Source of the DNA: Triticum aestivum
Lineage: Eukaryota; Streptophyta; Magnoliopsida; Poales; Poaceae
Reading direction: 5' to 3'
Assembly (NCBI RefSeq): GCF_018294505.1
Contig: NC_057795.1
Location: 232,170,643 to 232,234,642 of the forward strand
Length of the DNA stretch: 64,000 nucleotides
Shown here: piece after piece, positions 10,399-21,000 of the stretch
How the letters are laid out: the number at the start of each line of letters is the position of its first letter
Numbering within the stretch: the first letter of the stretch is position 1
The notes under the pieces: generated by a model
The model's input: the letters and a program-made list of their open reading frames with translations, nothing else
Told to the model about the DNA's origin: nothing
Databases searched by the model: none
Made by a program: the position numbers and the translations under genes

Positions 10399-11385
10399 AT
10401 GGTTCCGCCGAAGAGGTTCTTAGCCGCGGAGAAGGGAAAGGCTCGTCGGGAAGGGCCTGACTCTCCCCCGCCCAAGCACGGTTCGGGTCGTCCCTGCAAG
10501 CATCCTGCGTCTCCCGCAGCGGCTCCCCGCGGTCGCGGCTGCGATCTCCTGCATGGTGATGGGCGCTTGGTGGGTGAGGGAAGGCGCGTCGTGGTTGTGT
10601 GGCCTCCCAGGCCGCGCTTCCACTCGGTGGAGGTGCTGCCAGAGTTCGTCGTGTGGTCAGTGGACCCAACCGGTAGCTGGCCACAACTTCCCAGCTTCTT
10701 TGCAGGTGAACTCCCGGCCGCCGCTCCTGGCGGCCTCTGGCTTCAAGCGGACGGTTGGTTCAGAAGGGCCTCCTGGGCCTCACTGGACATCTCCGTCGCT
10801 GGGAATGTGTCCCTGACCCGTGGCTGGCAAACGTTTTCCCGCGCGCGTGGCCTGAGCCGGCGGTGCACCCTGCATTTCAAGTTCGACAGCGAGGCCACCC
10901 TCTACGTGAGGGTCTTCGGAGAACATGGCCGCCGCGTTGGGTGCTGCCTCGAAGTTGATGACGGCGGCCAGGTGCCCAACCTCGGCGATGGTCGAGATGA
11001 AGATGAAGGCGGGCGCGTGGCCGGCGGCGTTCGCAGCTCACCAAGCCTCAGCGGCTCCCCCTCGTACGGCAGCTCCTCCAGCGGTGGCCGTGACCACCCT
11101 CCATGCCATCGCGCTCGCCTTGAGGGAGGTAGCGGATCAGCCCATCGTCGCGCCTCAGTGAAGCTGAGGAGGGGTCTGACTGAGCTCCGGAGGCGGTACG
11201 AGCCCTCGCCACGGGTCGATGCTGGGCAAGCCGTGTCTATTTTTTCCCTCCCTTTCATGCACAAAGAGAGAACAGTGTGGGGCCCCGTAGGGGCGTGCTG
11301 GACTGTTGCCATTAACTATTATGCTATTTTCGTTATTCCTGTGGTGTGTTTCGGTGCTGCGTGCTCACGTGTAGGAATTACTTAG
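10399..11385 (+). CDS. Element 2 antisense protein with B3-like segment
   Basis: A single open frame of 328 codons lies opposite to pol. I chose the ATG at 10399 because the longer frame starts upstream of the TATA-like box. Residues 1-50 are basic (MVPPKRFLAAEKGKARREGP). Residues about 96-182 resemble a plant B3 DNA-binding domain: LPSFFAGEL, LWLQADG, then VSLTRGWQTFSRARGL, LHFKFDSEATLYVRVFG. This follows the B3 order of a strand, a GW-x2-F helix, a hydrophobic strand and a terminal V-x-V/I-F strand. The C-terminal third is Ser/Gly/Arg-rich with no known domain and may be frame-drifted. B3 proteins bind DNA in the nucleus. Whether this one does is inference; the similarity is by eye. Confidence 0.55.
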   Translation: MVPPKRFLAAEKGKARREGPDSPPPKHGSGRPCKHPASPAAAPRGRGCDLLHGDGRLVGEGRRVVVVWPPRPRFHSVEVLPEFVVWSVDPTGSWPQLPSFFAGELPAAAPGGLWLQADGWFRRASWASLDISVAGNVSLTRGWQTFSRARGLSRRCTLHFKFDSEATLYVRVFGEHGRRVGCCLEVDDGGQVPNLGDGRDEDEGGRVAGGVRSSPSLSGSPSYGSSSSGGRDHPPCHRARLEGGSGSAHRRASVKLRRGLTELRRRYEPSPRVDAGQAVSIFSLPFMHKERTVWGPVGACWTVAINYYAIFVIPVVCFGAACSRVGIT

Positions 11386-12108
11386 CTCGGGGGGACTTGT
11401 CGCAGTCTTTGCTTCTCGAGGCTGAGGCCTCGTCGCGCGCCTTGTGGCCTGCAATACTTAGTCAGGAGAGGTAATTTCTGGTCTTGGTCATGAGGGTAAC
11501 TGGCTCAGGTCCTGTGTTCACGTCGCGATGCCCGTGGGGCATGGACCGGGAGGAGTGCTCCCACAGTGGACTTGGACAGGAAAGCCTCACATGACTGGGT
11601 CAGAAAACACTCGTGAGGGCACCCGCACAGCCCCCTCGCGAGACTTGCGAGAGAGAAAACGAGTCAGGTTGGCGACAAAGACAGAGAATCACGGGACGGG
11701 GATGGCAATCAACGCTAAAAGCAACTCTAATAAAGTTTCAAACAAGGATGAGCAAGCCAACTGCAGAAAGCAAATGAAAAAGCCGCGTCCGGCACCTAAT
11801 CTAGTCTTCAACATCTTCTCACCAGCGCAGAGCTAAGTGCTGCCACTAGGCATGGGCGGGAGCCCGCGAGGCCCGTGGGCGACTCTCCGGAGACTCCGGG
11901 GCGTGTACAACCCCAACTCATTATTATGTGAGAGTGTCATGGGCGGCAAGCTTCACAGGCATTGGCCTTCTTCACAGGCCCCGGGCCTTTCTTGGGGCGA
12001 TGAGCTTCACAGGCGTTTGCCTTCTTCATAGGCACCGGGCCTTTCTTTGACTAGCTTCACAGGCGCTGCGCCTTCTTTACAGGCGCTGCGCCTTCCTTCA
12101 AGGGTAGA
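11386..12108. other. Spacer between integrase and the antisense gene, with short tandem repeats
   Basis: No gene is visible. From about 11949 to 12107 a unit of roughly 30 bp built on gcttcacaggc and gccttcttca recurs about four to five times with decay. The last copies overlap the extreme end of the integrase frame. The stretch is probably the shared 3' UTR of the two convergent genes. Confidence 0.5.
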
Positions 12109-13309
12109 ACTTCCGGAGGTGCTGGATGTTCCATGTGTTCGGGATGGGCACCCCTCCTGAGTCTCCAAGCGTGCGGCACCAGGCCTGGAGACATGAACAA
12201 CCTTGAACGGGCCCTCCCACATGGGCAAGAGCATGTGCAGCCCTTCCCTGGAGAGCACCCGCCTGAGCATGAGGTCACCTACCTTGAGGGTCCTGGGGCG
12301 AATGATGCGGCAGTGGTACCGCCACAACACCTTTTGGTATCTTGCTGCCCGAAGCACAGCCTCCCGACGACGTTCTTCCCCCAGCACGACGTCCACCCCC
12401 CGCATGCCGTCTTGCTGTGCTTCGTCGAAAGCCAGGACCCGCGCGGAGCGATGCCTGACCTCGTGAGGGAGGACCGCCTCAGCTCCGTAGACGAGGAAGG
12501 ACGGGGTCTCACCGGTCGACTTGGTAGCGGTTGTGTGGATGGACCACAGCACGAACTGAAGCTCGTCGTGCCAGCCCCTGCTGCAGGCCTCCAGCTTCTT
12601 CTTGAAGGTCCGGGTTTTTGAGGCCCTTCAGGACCTCCGCGTTGGCGCGTTCGGCCTGGTCGTTGCTCCGAGGGTGTGCCACCGAAGCGTAGCAAATCTG
12701 CGTTCCAAGGTTAGCACAATATGTTTTGAAGAGATTGCTGGTGAACTGCGAACCGTTGTCGATGATGATGCGATTAGGCACCCCAAACTAGCTCACGAGG
12801 CCCTTGACGAACTTGACCGCTGAGCCAGCCGGGATGGTACGGACAGCTTCCACTTCTGCCCACTTTGTGAACTTATCAATAGCGACGTAGAGGTAGTGGT
12901 AGCCCCCTGGCGCCCGGGGAAACGGGCTAAGGATGTCCAGTCCCCAAATAGCGAATGGCCATGAAAGGGGGATGGTTTGCAGGCCCTGAGCCGACTGATG
13001 AATCTTCTTAGCGTGGAATTGACAGGCTTCACAAGCTTTTACCAGTTCGATCGCATCATTGATTGCTGTTGGCCAATAGAACCCGCTCCGAAATGCCTTG
13101 CCGACAAGGGTCCGCGAGGACGAGTGGTGCCTGCAGTCTCCACCGTGAATGTCCGCCAGCAACTCTTTCCCTTGCTCCCTGGTGATGCAACGCAGGGAAA
13201 CATCATTTGGCCGCTTTCGATAGAGCTCTCCGTCTTGGATGTAGTAGGTCGTGGCCTGCCGCGCCAAGCGCTCCGCGTCCTCCTCCTTTTCGGGCAGAAT
13301 CCCTTGCAT
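12007..13309 (-). pseudogene. pol: Element 2 integrase (broken)
   Basis: The zinc-binding region (HGGDCRHH ... CEACQ) is near 13000-13150. The three catalytic acidic residues are all recognisable: GLDILSPF, IIIDNGSQF and the Glu of DQAERAN. One nonsense codon at about 12788 separates the first two. A frameshift near 12560 leads to the C-terminal domain (SFLVYGAEAVLPHEV, GDLMLRRVL, LLPMWEGPFKVVHVS). It would insert the cDNA into chromosomes. All parts are present but not in one frame. Confidence 0.85.
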
Positions 13310-13483
13310 CAGGTAATCTCTGAACTCCGCGTTCCAACATCCCTCCTAAGGCTCCAGCGCCAGGAGCAGGCGCGCTCCTAAGGTCGGGCCGCAGGCCAAG
13401 GCTCCCGAGGCAGGCGGTTGAGGGAGCTCCTCCCAAGGCTGTGTTGTGCTTGATAGCGATGGTGCCGCTGAAGGTTTGAAGAG

Positions 13484-14728
13484 TCATTCCTCGAAGACGT
13501 CGGGCTCCTGAGGCAGCTGCCTGGATACCCTCCTGGCGATGTCATCAGCCTCTTGATTAGTTCCGCGAGGCACATGCTGCAACTCCAATCCGCAAAACTG
13601 TTTCTCCATCCCGCGGACCTCCGCAAGATATGCTTCCATGTGTTCGTCCTTCGGCTCATACACCTTGTTGGAGTAGTTGACAAGGAGTTGTGAATCGCCC
13701 TTGATGATGAGGCGCCTTACCCCCAACGCGGCTATAGCTTCCAAACCTGCTATCAGGCCCTCGTATTCTTCTATTTTATTGGAGACCTTCTCTCCATGAT
13801 GGAAGCAGAGCTGCACGACATAATAGAGCTTGTCCTGAGTGGGAGATATGAGCATTGCGCCTGCCCCCACGCCATGTCGCGAGAACGCTCTGTCGAAGTA
13901 CATGACCCAGACGTCCGGTGCTTCACTTCCCGGGGAAAGCGACCGATCTTCGCCCGCTTGGATCCCCGGTGCCTCCGTCCATTCCGCCACAAAATCTGCA
14001 AGGGTGGGCCCCTTGATGACCCTGGTTGTGCTGAATACCAGCTGAAATGCTTGCAACTCGATGTTCCATTCAGCGACTCTTCCAGCTGAGTTGGGGCTCC
14101 TGAGTACCCTTTCCAAGGGATATGCCGAGACGACCATGATGCGGTAACCTTGGAAGTAGTGCCATAGCTTGCGTGAGGCCACTAGCAACGCAAGGAGGAG
14201 TTTCTGAGGCATGGGGTATCGCGCCCTCGCGTCCAGCAGCACCATGCTAACGAAGTACACAGGATGCTCGACGAGGTTGAGGGTGCTGGTGTGGCCTGTG
14301 CCTTCCGGAGGTCGAGGCGCCTCCCGAGACGGCGAAGCCCCCAGCGCTTGGTCGCCTGGCGGGGCCTCCTCCGCCCTGGGTGCGCCCTCCTGCTAAGGCT
14401 GATCTCCATCTGCTGCGGGTGTGGTCTTCGCGAGGCTTTCTTGGCCTTGTTCCGCTTCGGCCGGGGCTGCAACTGACGCGGTCTTGGCCCCGCACTCCTC
14501 CCGTACCGCCACCAGGGTTGCGCTGGCAGAGTAAGGCGTGGCTGCAAGGTAGAGCACCAAGGGCTCCTGAGGGCGTGGAGCTACCATCACCGGAGGGCTG
14601 GTAAGGTACTTCTTGAGATCTTGAGGGCGTGGAGCTAGCATCACCGGAGGGCTGGTAAGGTACTTCTTGAGATCTTGGAATGCTTTATCAGCCTCTTCAG
14701 TCCAATCGAAAGGAACCTTTTTCTTCAT
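13484..14728 (-). pseudogene. pol: Element 2 RNase H regions (Gypsy-type plus archaeal-type)
   Basis: The first part (14393-14728) is the Gypsy connection/RNase H start (FDWTEEADKAFQDLKKYL) with an in-frame 18-residue (54 bp) tandem duplication. The second part (13484-14260) finishes that domain (EWNIELQAFQLVF) and then shows a second RNase H. Its landmarks are VMYFDRAFSRHGVGAG (the usual DG is DR here), KIEEYEGLIAGLEA, IIKGDSQLLVN and NQEADDIARRV. A second RNase H of this kind is known from the Tat branch of Gypsy. A frameshift near 14260-14390 separates the parts. Confidence 0.75.
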
Positions 14729-14749
14729 CAGCTTGAAGAAGGGCAGTGC

Positions 14750-15930
14750 TCACTCCCCCAGCTTGGAGATGAAGCATCCCAACACGGTCACTCGCCCGGT
14801 GAGCTTCTGCATTTCTCTGAGGGTCTTCGGCGGACTCATGTCTTCGACTACCTTGACCTTCTCTGGGTTAGCCTCGATACCTCTGTGGGACACGAGAAAG
14901 CCCAAGACCTTGCCCGAGAGGACTCCGAATACGCACTTCTCCGGGTTGAGCCGCAAATCCACTTCACGGAGGCTCTCGAATGTTTCTTCCAGGTCCTGTA
15001 TCAGGGTTTTCGCCTCTCGAGACTTCACCATGATGTCAGCGACGTAGGCCTCGGTGTTTCTCCCGAGATGACGTCCCAAGGTGATGTGCATCAGTCACTG
15101 AAAGGTCACGCCCACGTTGCGCAACCCGAACGGCATGCAGGTATAGCAGTATACTCCACACGGGGCCAGGAAGGCCATTTTCTCCACGTCTTCTACCACC
15201 ATCTTGATCGGGTGATAGCCCGAGAAGGCATCCAGGAAGCACAATAGGTCACACTCGGCAGTAGAATCGACGATCTGGTCGATGCGAGGGAGCGGGAATG
15301 GATCCTGAGGGCAGGCCTTGTTGAGGTTGGTGAAGTCGACACACATGTGTTCCTTTCCTCCCTTTTTGGCACAACAACAGGGTTGGCCAACCATTCAGGA
15401 TAGCGAACTTCGCGAATGACGCCTGCTGCCTCTAACTTGCGGGTCTCTTGGACGATGAAGGCCTGCTTCTCGGTGGACTGTCGCCTTGCCTTTTGCTTCA
15501 CGGGGCGCATGTTGGGGCATACGTTGAGATGGTGTTCAATCACATCTCTTGGGACCCCTGCTAGCTGATCAGGTTCCCACGCAAACACCTCCTTGTTTGC
15601 GCGCATGAATTTCACCAGGGCCTTCTCCCACTCAGGGTCGAGATTGGCGCCTATGGTGAAGGTGGTGCCAAAGGATCCATCCTCGTCGACTGGTACTTGC
15701 TTGGTCTCCGCCTTGTCTTGGGTGAATAGCTGCTTCTTTTTGGCCGGCGCAGCCCCCTTGGGCTCGAGGGTATCTGCGCCGGTGGGCTGCCCCACCACGG
15801 CCATCTTGAAAGCGAGCTTGAGCACCTGTAGTGCATCCCTCGTGTCTCCGGACACGGTAAGGACGCCGCTACTCCCGGCCATCTTCATGAGGTTGTAAGC
15901 CGGGTGAGTCGCTGCCATGAATTGGGCCAA
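14750..15930 (-). pseudogene. pol: Element 2 reverse transcriptase (active site lost)
   Basis: The N-terminal part includes ANKEVFAWEPDQLAGVP, VREVRYPEWLANPVVVPK and, in a shifted frame, MCVDFTNLNKACPQDPFPLP and FLDAFSGYHPIKM. The catalytic segment is at about 15035-15050. It reads AYVADIMVK where YVDDI is expected, so the first Asp of the YxDD box is Ala. The thumb and connection follow (LNPEKCVFGV, GIEANPEK). There are frameshifts near 15400 and 15095. An RT without this Asp cannot coordinate the metal ions it needs. Confidence 0.85.
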
Positions 15931-16190
15931 GGCCGGGTATCTGAGGATGGCGTTGTACGGGAGGCCGATGGGGGCGATGTCGAAGTCGACCAGCGGAAGT
16001 TATCGTGGATGCCGAAGGTCACCGGGAGGCGGATCTGCCCCAGGGAGCCGGTGGAGCTGCCTCCGACGCCCGAGAAGGGCCTGCTGGGTTGGAGTCGTTC
16101 CAGCGGCATGTGGAGGAGGCTGAAAGCCTCCACCGAGAGCACATTGAGGCCGGCACCAGCGTCAATGAGGGTCCTGGTGACGGCCACCTA
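15931..16190 (-). pseudogene. pol: Element 2 aspartic protease
   Basis: The active-site loop reads RTLIDAGAGLNVLS, so the catalytic Asp is kept but the usual DGGS/DTGA loop is altered to DAGA. The following residues (LGQIRLPVTFG) fit the protease core. A frameshift near 15985 throws the rest out of frame before the RT region opens at 15930. Its role would be to process the polyprotein inside the particle. Confidence 0.65.
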
Positions 16191-16743
16191 GCAGATGGTG
16201 TGGGTGCATAGCATCGGGAGCGCGCCCGAACAGGCGGTGTTGGAGGGGTGATCGTCCAAGCGGAAGGTCAAATCGGCCTTGGGTGCCACCCAGCCCGGGG
16301 GGCTTCATGGCGCTTGAGGACGGCGCCGATCTGGCAGACGTAGGGTTTGATGCGGCTCGAAGGTGGTGCCTGCGATCCGCCCAGGAGAGCTGCGACGACT
16401 GGGGGCGCCGGGCAGCATGATGGGTGAGGAAGAGGTTGCGCAGCTCCTCCCAGGAGGCCACAAAAGCCGCTGGCAGTTGGAGCAGCCACATGCGCGGGAC
16501 GCAGGTGAGGGCCATGGGCAGCCAGTTAGCCATGACCCTGTCGTCGCCTCCGGCCTTGAGGACGGCTTCTTCATATGCTAGCAGGAAGGCCAGCGGATCG
16601 GCCACGCCGTCGTAGTGCGGCGGTCTATCTGGCTTGAACTTGTTCGGCCACCGCACCTGTCGCAAGGCGGGGGGCAGGGCTTGGAGCCCAGTGGTCCCCG
16701 CGCCGGCGTCGATAGCCGGAGCAGGCGGTGCGCTGCCTGCCAT
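16162..16743 (-). pseudogene. gag: Element 2 gag (truncated, broken)
   Basis: I take the first ATG (16743) as the start because the longer open frame begins at a TTG. The capsid-type segment is clear: RWPNKFKPDRPPHYDGVADP, then AWL-type positions NWLPMAL and SWEELRNLFLTHH. After about residue 100 the frame drifts into sequence without gag character. The nucleocapsid with its zinc knuckle, normally between capsid and protease, is missing, and protease begins only about 250 bp later. This implies an internal deletion as well as a frameshift. Confidence 0.75.
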
Positions 16744-16801
16744 GAGGGTGGAGCGCGGCGCTGATGGAGAACGGGTCAACGGAAGGGAGAGCTCCGGCGC
16801 A

Positions 16802-16819
16802 CCCCTACCTGGTGCGCCA
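16802..16819 (-). other. Element 2 primer-binding site
   Basis: Two bases inside the right LTR, the minus strand reads TGGCGCACCAGGTAGGGG. Element 4 has a near-identical site (TGGCGCGTCAGGTGGGGG), which supports a common lineage. The matching tRNA was not identified. Confidence 0.6.
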
Positions 16820-16821
16820 AA

Positions 16822-17742
16822 TGTCGGATGTTGGGTTCCGGCAGACCCTTAAGGTTCAAACTCTGGGGTGCGCACGAAGATCTTCCCCCTACCGATCCAC
16901 GTTCGATCGCCTCGCGAGAATCTAAGCTAAACGATGAACAACTCGAGGGACACAAGATTTATAATGGTTTAGGCCATCATTGTGGTGTACTACCCTACTC
17001 CAGTGTGTGGTGTGGTGGATTGCCTCAGGGGCTGATGATGAACAGTACAAGGGAAGAATAGCCTCGCGAGAGGTGTTCTTGAGCTGGTGCGATGAACTAC
17101 TTGGGTGAGTTCGGTCACCTCTCTATCTGATGAGGACTCGATCTCCCTTCTTTTCTCTCTCCCCCCTCTTCTGTGGTGGCTAGCCCTATTTATAGAGGCC
17201 CTGGTCCTCTTCCCAAATATTGAGCGGGAAGGGCGCCAACAACGGCCATTTTGAAGGGGAACATCTAGTACAAGTTATCCTGACTAAAGTTGGTCTTCGG
17301 CTGCCAAAAGCACTGGCGATGACGCCGTCTTGGGCTCCACGGTGACCTCCATCCTGCTGCTCTGCTGGTCTTGGTCTCGTTGCACTGAAATGGAAACCTT
17401 TGCCTGATGCCTCGGTACTCCATGCCTGTGCTTGCCCCCTTTGCACGAAAGAGGAAACAAGGACACTGCGCAGGCCGGCGCCCGCCTGGTCTCGATCGTC
17501 ATGGCTTGCGTCGCGAGCACCTTGCGAGGTACCCCTGCCTTGATCTCTCCGCCTCCTCGTGAGCCTGCCTGGTGAGGCCGCTCCTGAGGAAGCCTCTTGT
17601 CTTCCGCCCCGCGAGGCTTGGCCCCTCGTGAGGGTCTTGAGCCTTGCGCTGATGAAGATGGGTCGTACTGGGCCACCACTCGAGCCACGCCGCAAGCCGC
17701 AGGCAGGCAAGTCTGGGGACCCCTATTCCCAGAAGGTCGACA
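16822..17742 (-). repeat. Element 2 LTR, right copy (sense 5' LTR)
   Basis: It is homologous to 9140-10071 throughout. Several palindrome copies have decayed here by C to T or G to A changes, for example near 17515-17530. Confidence 0.9.
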
Positions 17743-17971
17743 CCCATGGACTCAATGTGATCTTGGATCACTAAAATAGAAAATGTAGATTCCTGAGCAT
17801 TGAGCTTGAGCCAATCCTTTGTCCTTAGCATCTTGAAGGGGTTCCACATCCTCTTGTCCATTCCACTCCACTGTTGGACTTATCTGAAATACACTCGATA
17901 AAAGTATTAGTCCAACAAGAGATATGTTGACATTAATTACCAAAATCACCCAGGGAGCACTTGTGCTTTCA
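17743..17971 (-). repeat. Right piece of the pre-existing LTR (sense start)
   Basis: It continues 9139 after removal of element 2. On the minus strand it starts TGAAAGCACAAGTGCTCCC at 17971, the TG terminus of the LTR. A LINE fragment abuts it. Confidence 0.55.
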
Positions 17972-18021
17972 CTACCAGAACTCCAAATCTCTATGTTTTG
18001 GAAGCATATCAAGATCTCAAG
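17972..18021 (+). mobile_element. LINE 3' fragment, first piece
   Basis: About 50 bp reads as the protein stretch PELQISMFWKHIKIS, typical of the tail of plant LINE ORF2. It joins the piece at 22183 after removal of the solo LTR. Confidence 0.5.
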
Positions 18022-21000
18022 TGTCAGGACCCCGACTCAATGTCACATCGATCTAGCCTGTAACACCTCATATCACTTTGCGGCCTCACGCACGGTATTC
18101 CCACGGGTGTCGCCTTACCTTTGCCCGGGACCGTTTGCGCCTTTTGGCTCACGTATATAATGATGTCGCTAGCATCCATATGATAAGGAGCCTGGGCTGA
18201 CATGACTAGTCGTAAACCCAAAGTGGCACAGACTTACAGGGACAGGCATCCATGACCCAGCATCGAACGTGTCGGTCATCAGCAAGTGGGTCCGGGCTGT
18301 AGCACTGGGCTAGCAGGACTCCGGTAAACCGGGCTGTAGCGGGCTAACAGGGCTCCGGTACTCAATGCGTGACATTTCCCCAAAGGGACAGACACAGGAA
18401 CAAAGAAGGACACATGCCGGCCAGCCTAAATGTTCCGGAGCAGTAGCAAGCTACCATGGCTCAGTGGAAACACTAGGAGACATTTCCCGGTAAGCGAGGC
18501 TACTAAGGATAAACAACTAGATAGTCAGATCCCACACATACCAAGCATTTCAATAACATACACACAATATGCTCGATATGTGCAAATAAAACATGGCATC
18601 ACAACATGACTCTACGACCCAAGTATGTATTCATTAGGCTCCGAGGAGCGAGATATTACAAACAGGGGTCTCATCACCCAACATTCAGAGCATACAAATC
18701 AAAGCACAAGCAGAAGCTTAACATGTCTGAGTACAGACATCTACAAATGAAAAAGGCTGAGAAGCCTGACTATCTACCAGTTCCTGCCGAGGGCACAAGA
18801 TCGTAGCTGAGGTAAGAAGCTAAACGTCGAAGTCCACGCGGAACTACTAGCGAGACCGAAATCTCTCTGCAAAACATAAAATAGGCAAACGTGAGTACAA
18901 ATGTACCCAGCAAGACTTACATCAGAACTAACTACATATGCTTCATTATCAACAAAGGGGATGGTGGGGTTTAACTGCAGCAAGCCAGCTTTGACTCGGT
19001 GGCTATCCTAAACTACGACTGCAAGCAACTCTTTTGAGGTGGTGCACACGAGTCCACATATTCACCATATCAATACACCACTATGGATCCGCTCCTGTCT
19101 CCCTACAAGAACGCCATCCATAGCACTCACGCTTATCTTGCGTATTTTAGAGTATCCACTTCACTTGTCTATGAACTGATATAAGCAACCCAGAAGTCCT
19201 TTACCGCGGATACGGCTATTTGAATAGATGATGTTAACCCTGCAGGGGTGTACTTCTTCATACATGTTTCCACCACTTAGCATCTGCACACGACATGTGC
19301 TCGGCAGACTTCAAGCGAAAGCCGACGTGGGTGTAGACCACGACCTACCTAAACACTCAAGTCTCTAGTCCAGGTTTATCGCCTATTCGGGTTCCATCCA
19401 TGAGGAGATCCGGCCGGGGTTTTGCTCACAGCCCCAAACGATGTGAACAGGGTTCCGTGACACCAAACGGGCGCCCGGTATACCCGGCCACGTGCCTACC
19501 GCATCACAGCCCACCCCTCCGGTCAGCGCTGCCCACGGCCTCCACATACTACAAACACCAGAAACTACTTGTAACTCCTGGACAGAGGACAAGGGTGATT
19601 AAGAAGTCGAGCGGGGTCATATCTCAGGGCCCAATGCATGGTAGTAGCTGAATCATGGATCACAAACACAGAACTCAGTTCCTAAGGACGGCTTCAATGA
19701 GACAACCCACCATGTACTCCTACATGGCCTCTCACCGCTACCTTTACCAAATCGTGTTCACCACTTAGCTCACACACAGTAGGACATGTTCACACACCTC
19801 TGATTCATTCCCGATGAATCAGACCTGACTCAACTCTAAGCAGTAGCAGGCATGACAAACAAACATGAATGAGTAGGCACAACAGGGCTCAAGCAACTCC
19901 TACTCATACTAGTGGGTTTCATCTATTTACTGTGGCAATGACAGGTCATGCAGAGGATAAAGGGGTTCAGCTACCGCAGCAAGTAACAAATGACTCGTTG
20001 TTGTCCTAATGCAGTAAAAGAGAGCAGGGCGAGAGAGTAGGATTGTATCGGAATGAACAAGGGGGTTTTGCTTGCCTGGCACTTCTGAAGATAGCATTGA
20101 ATCTTCATTAGTGTCAATGATCACATCGTCAGTACAACGTCTACCGAGGGGGCACAACACCGGCTAACACAGAAGAAACACGATCAATGCAATGCACAGT
20201 ATGATGCATGCTATGACATGGCAATATGAATGTGTTTGGGCTAATGCATCTAGCAACAAGTTAAATGGGGTTGGTTTGAATACAAGATTCAAATTCAAAC
20301 TCCATATGAGAGAGTGTAAATGCCATTTATTTGTTTTGTCCAAAACAGAGGACAAACATTGTTCAAACATGCATGAAAATGGTACAGATGGATTCCTTGA
20401 ATTTTTCTGATGATTTTACATATATAATTTGTTTGATTTGGAGTCACGGTTGAATTACTATGATTTTTAGAAGTTTTAGCTATTTTCTGAAATAAATAAA
20501 TCGTTTAGATTTATTTAAAATCCAGAAAAGGGTTTACTGCATCAGCATGACGTTGGCATGACGTCAGCAGGTCAACAGGGGCTGGTCCGGGTCAAACTTG
20601 ACCAGCGGGGTCCACACGTCAGTGACACAAGTGACTAACAGAGTTAATTAATTCTAACTAATCAAATCAATAGCCACGGGGCCCACTATCAGTGTCAGCA
20701 GGGGTAATTAGTCCTAAACAAATCTTGTCAGGTGCAGGGCCCATGCGTGTTAATCCCAGGGAGGTCAAACCCCTGGTCAGCGGGGTCAAACCCGCCGGCG
20801 ACTCGACGCCGGCGAGGCTAGACACGGCGGCGAGGCTCGGATTTGGTCCTCCGTCGACCAAATCGACAGTGGAGATGCACTACGCGTAGCTGGGGAGCTC
20901 GCGCATCGAGTGGTGGTGGCGGTTGGGCTCGGGATGGTCGGAAAAGACGCCGGCGACGACGTTGGCGGCTGCCGGAGCTCGGGCGAGCTCGGGGTCGTCG

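Larger units (their letters stand above)
9140..17742 (-). mobile_element. Element 2: full-length Tat-type Gypsy retrotransposon with antisense B3-like gene
   Basis: The LTRs are 9140-10071 and 16822-17742 (TGTCGG ... CGACA). The flanking 5-mers are cctat (9135-9139) and cccat (17743-17747), four of five identical. On the minus strand from the right are the primer-binding site, gag, protease, RT, two RNase H regions and integrase. After integrase, on the plus strand, comes a separate open frame (10399-11385). The polyprotein is broken at many points and its RT active site is mutated, so the copy cannot move on its own. Confidence 0.9.

Noticed and set aside
10399..11385. Host B3 transcription-factor gene
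   Set aside because: It lies fully within element 2 between integrase and LTR, in the position used by antisense genes of related elements, so it is treated as element-borne.
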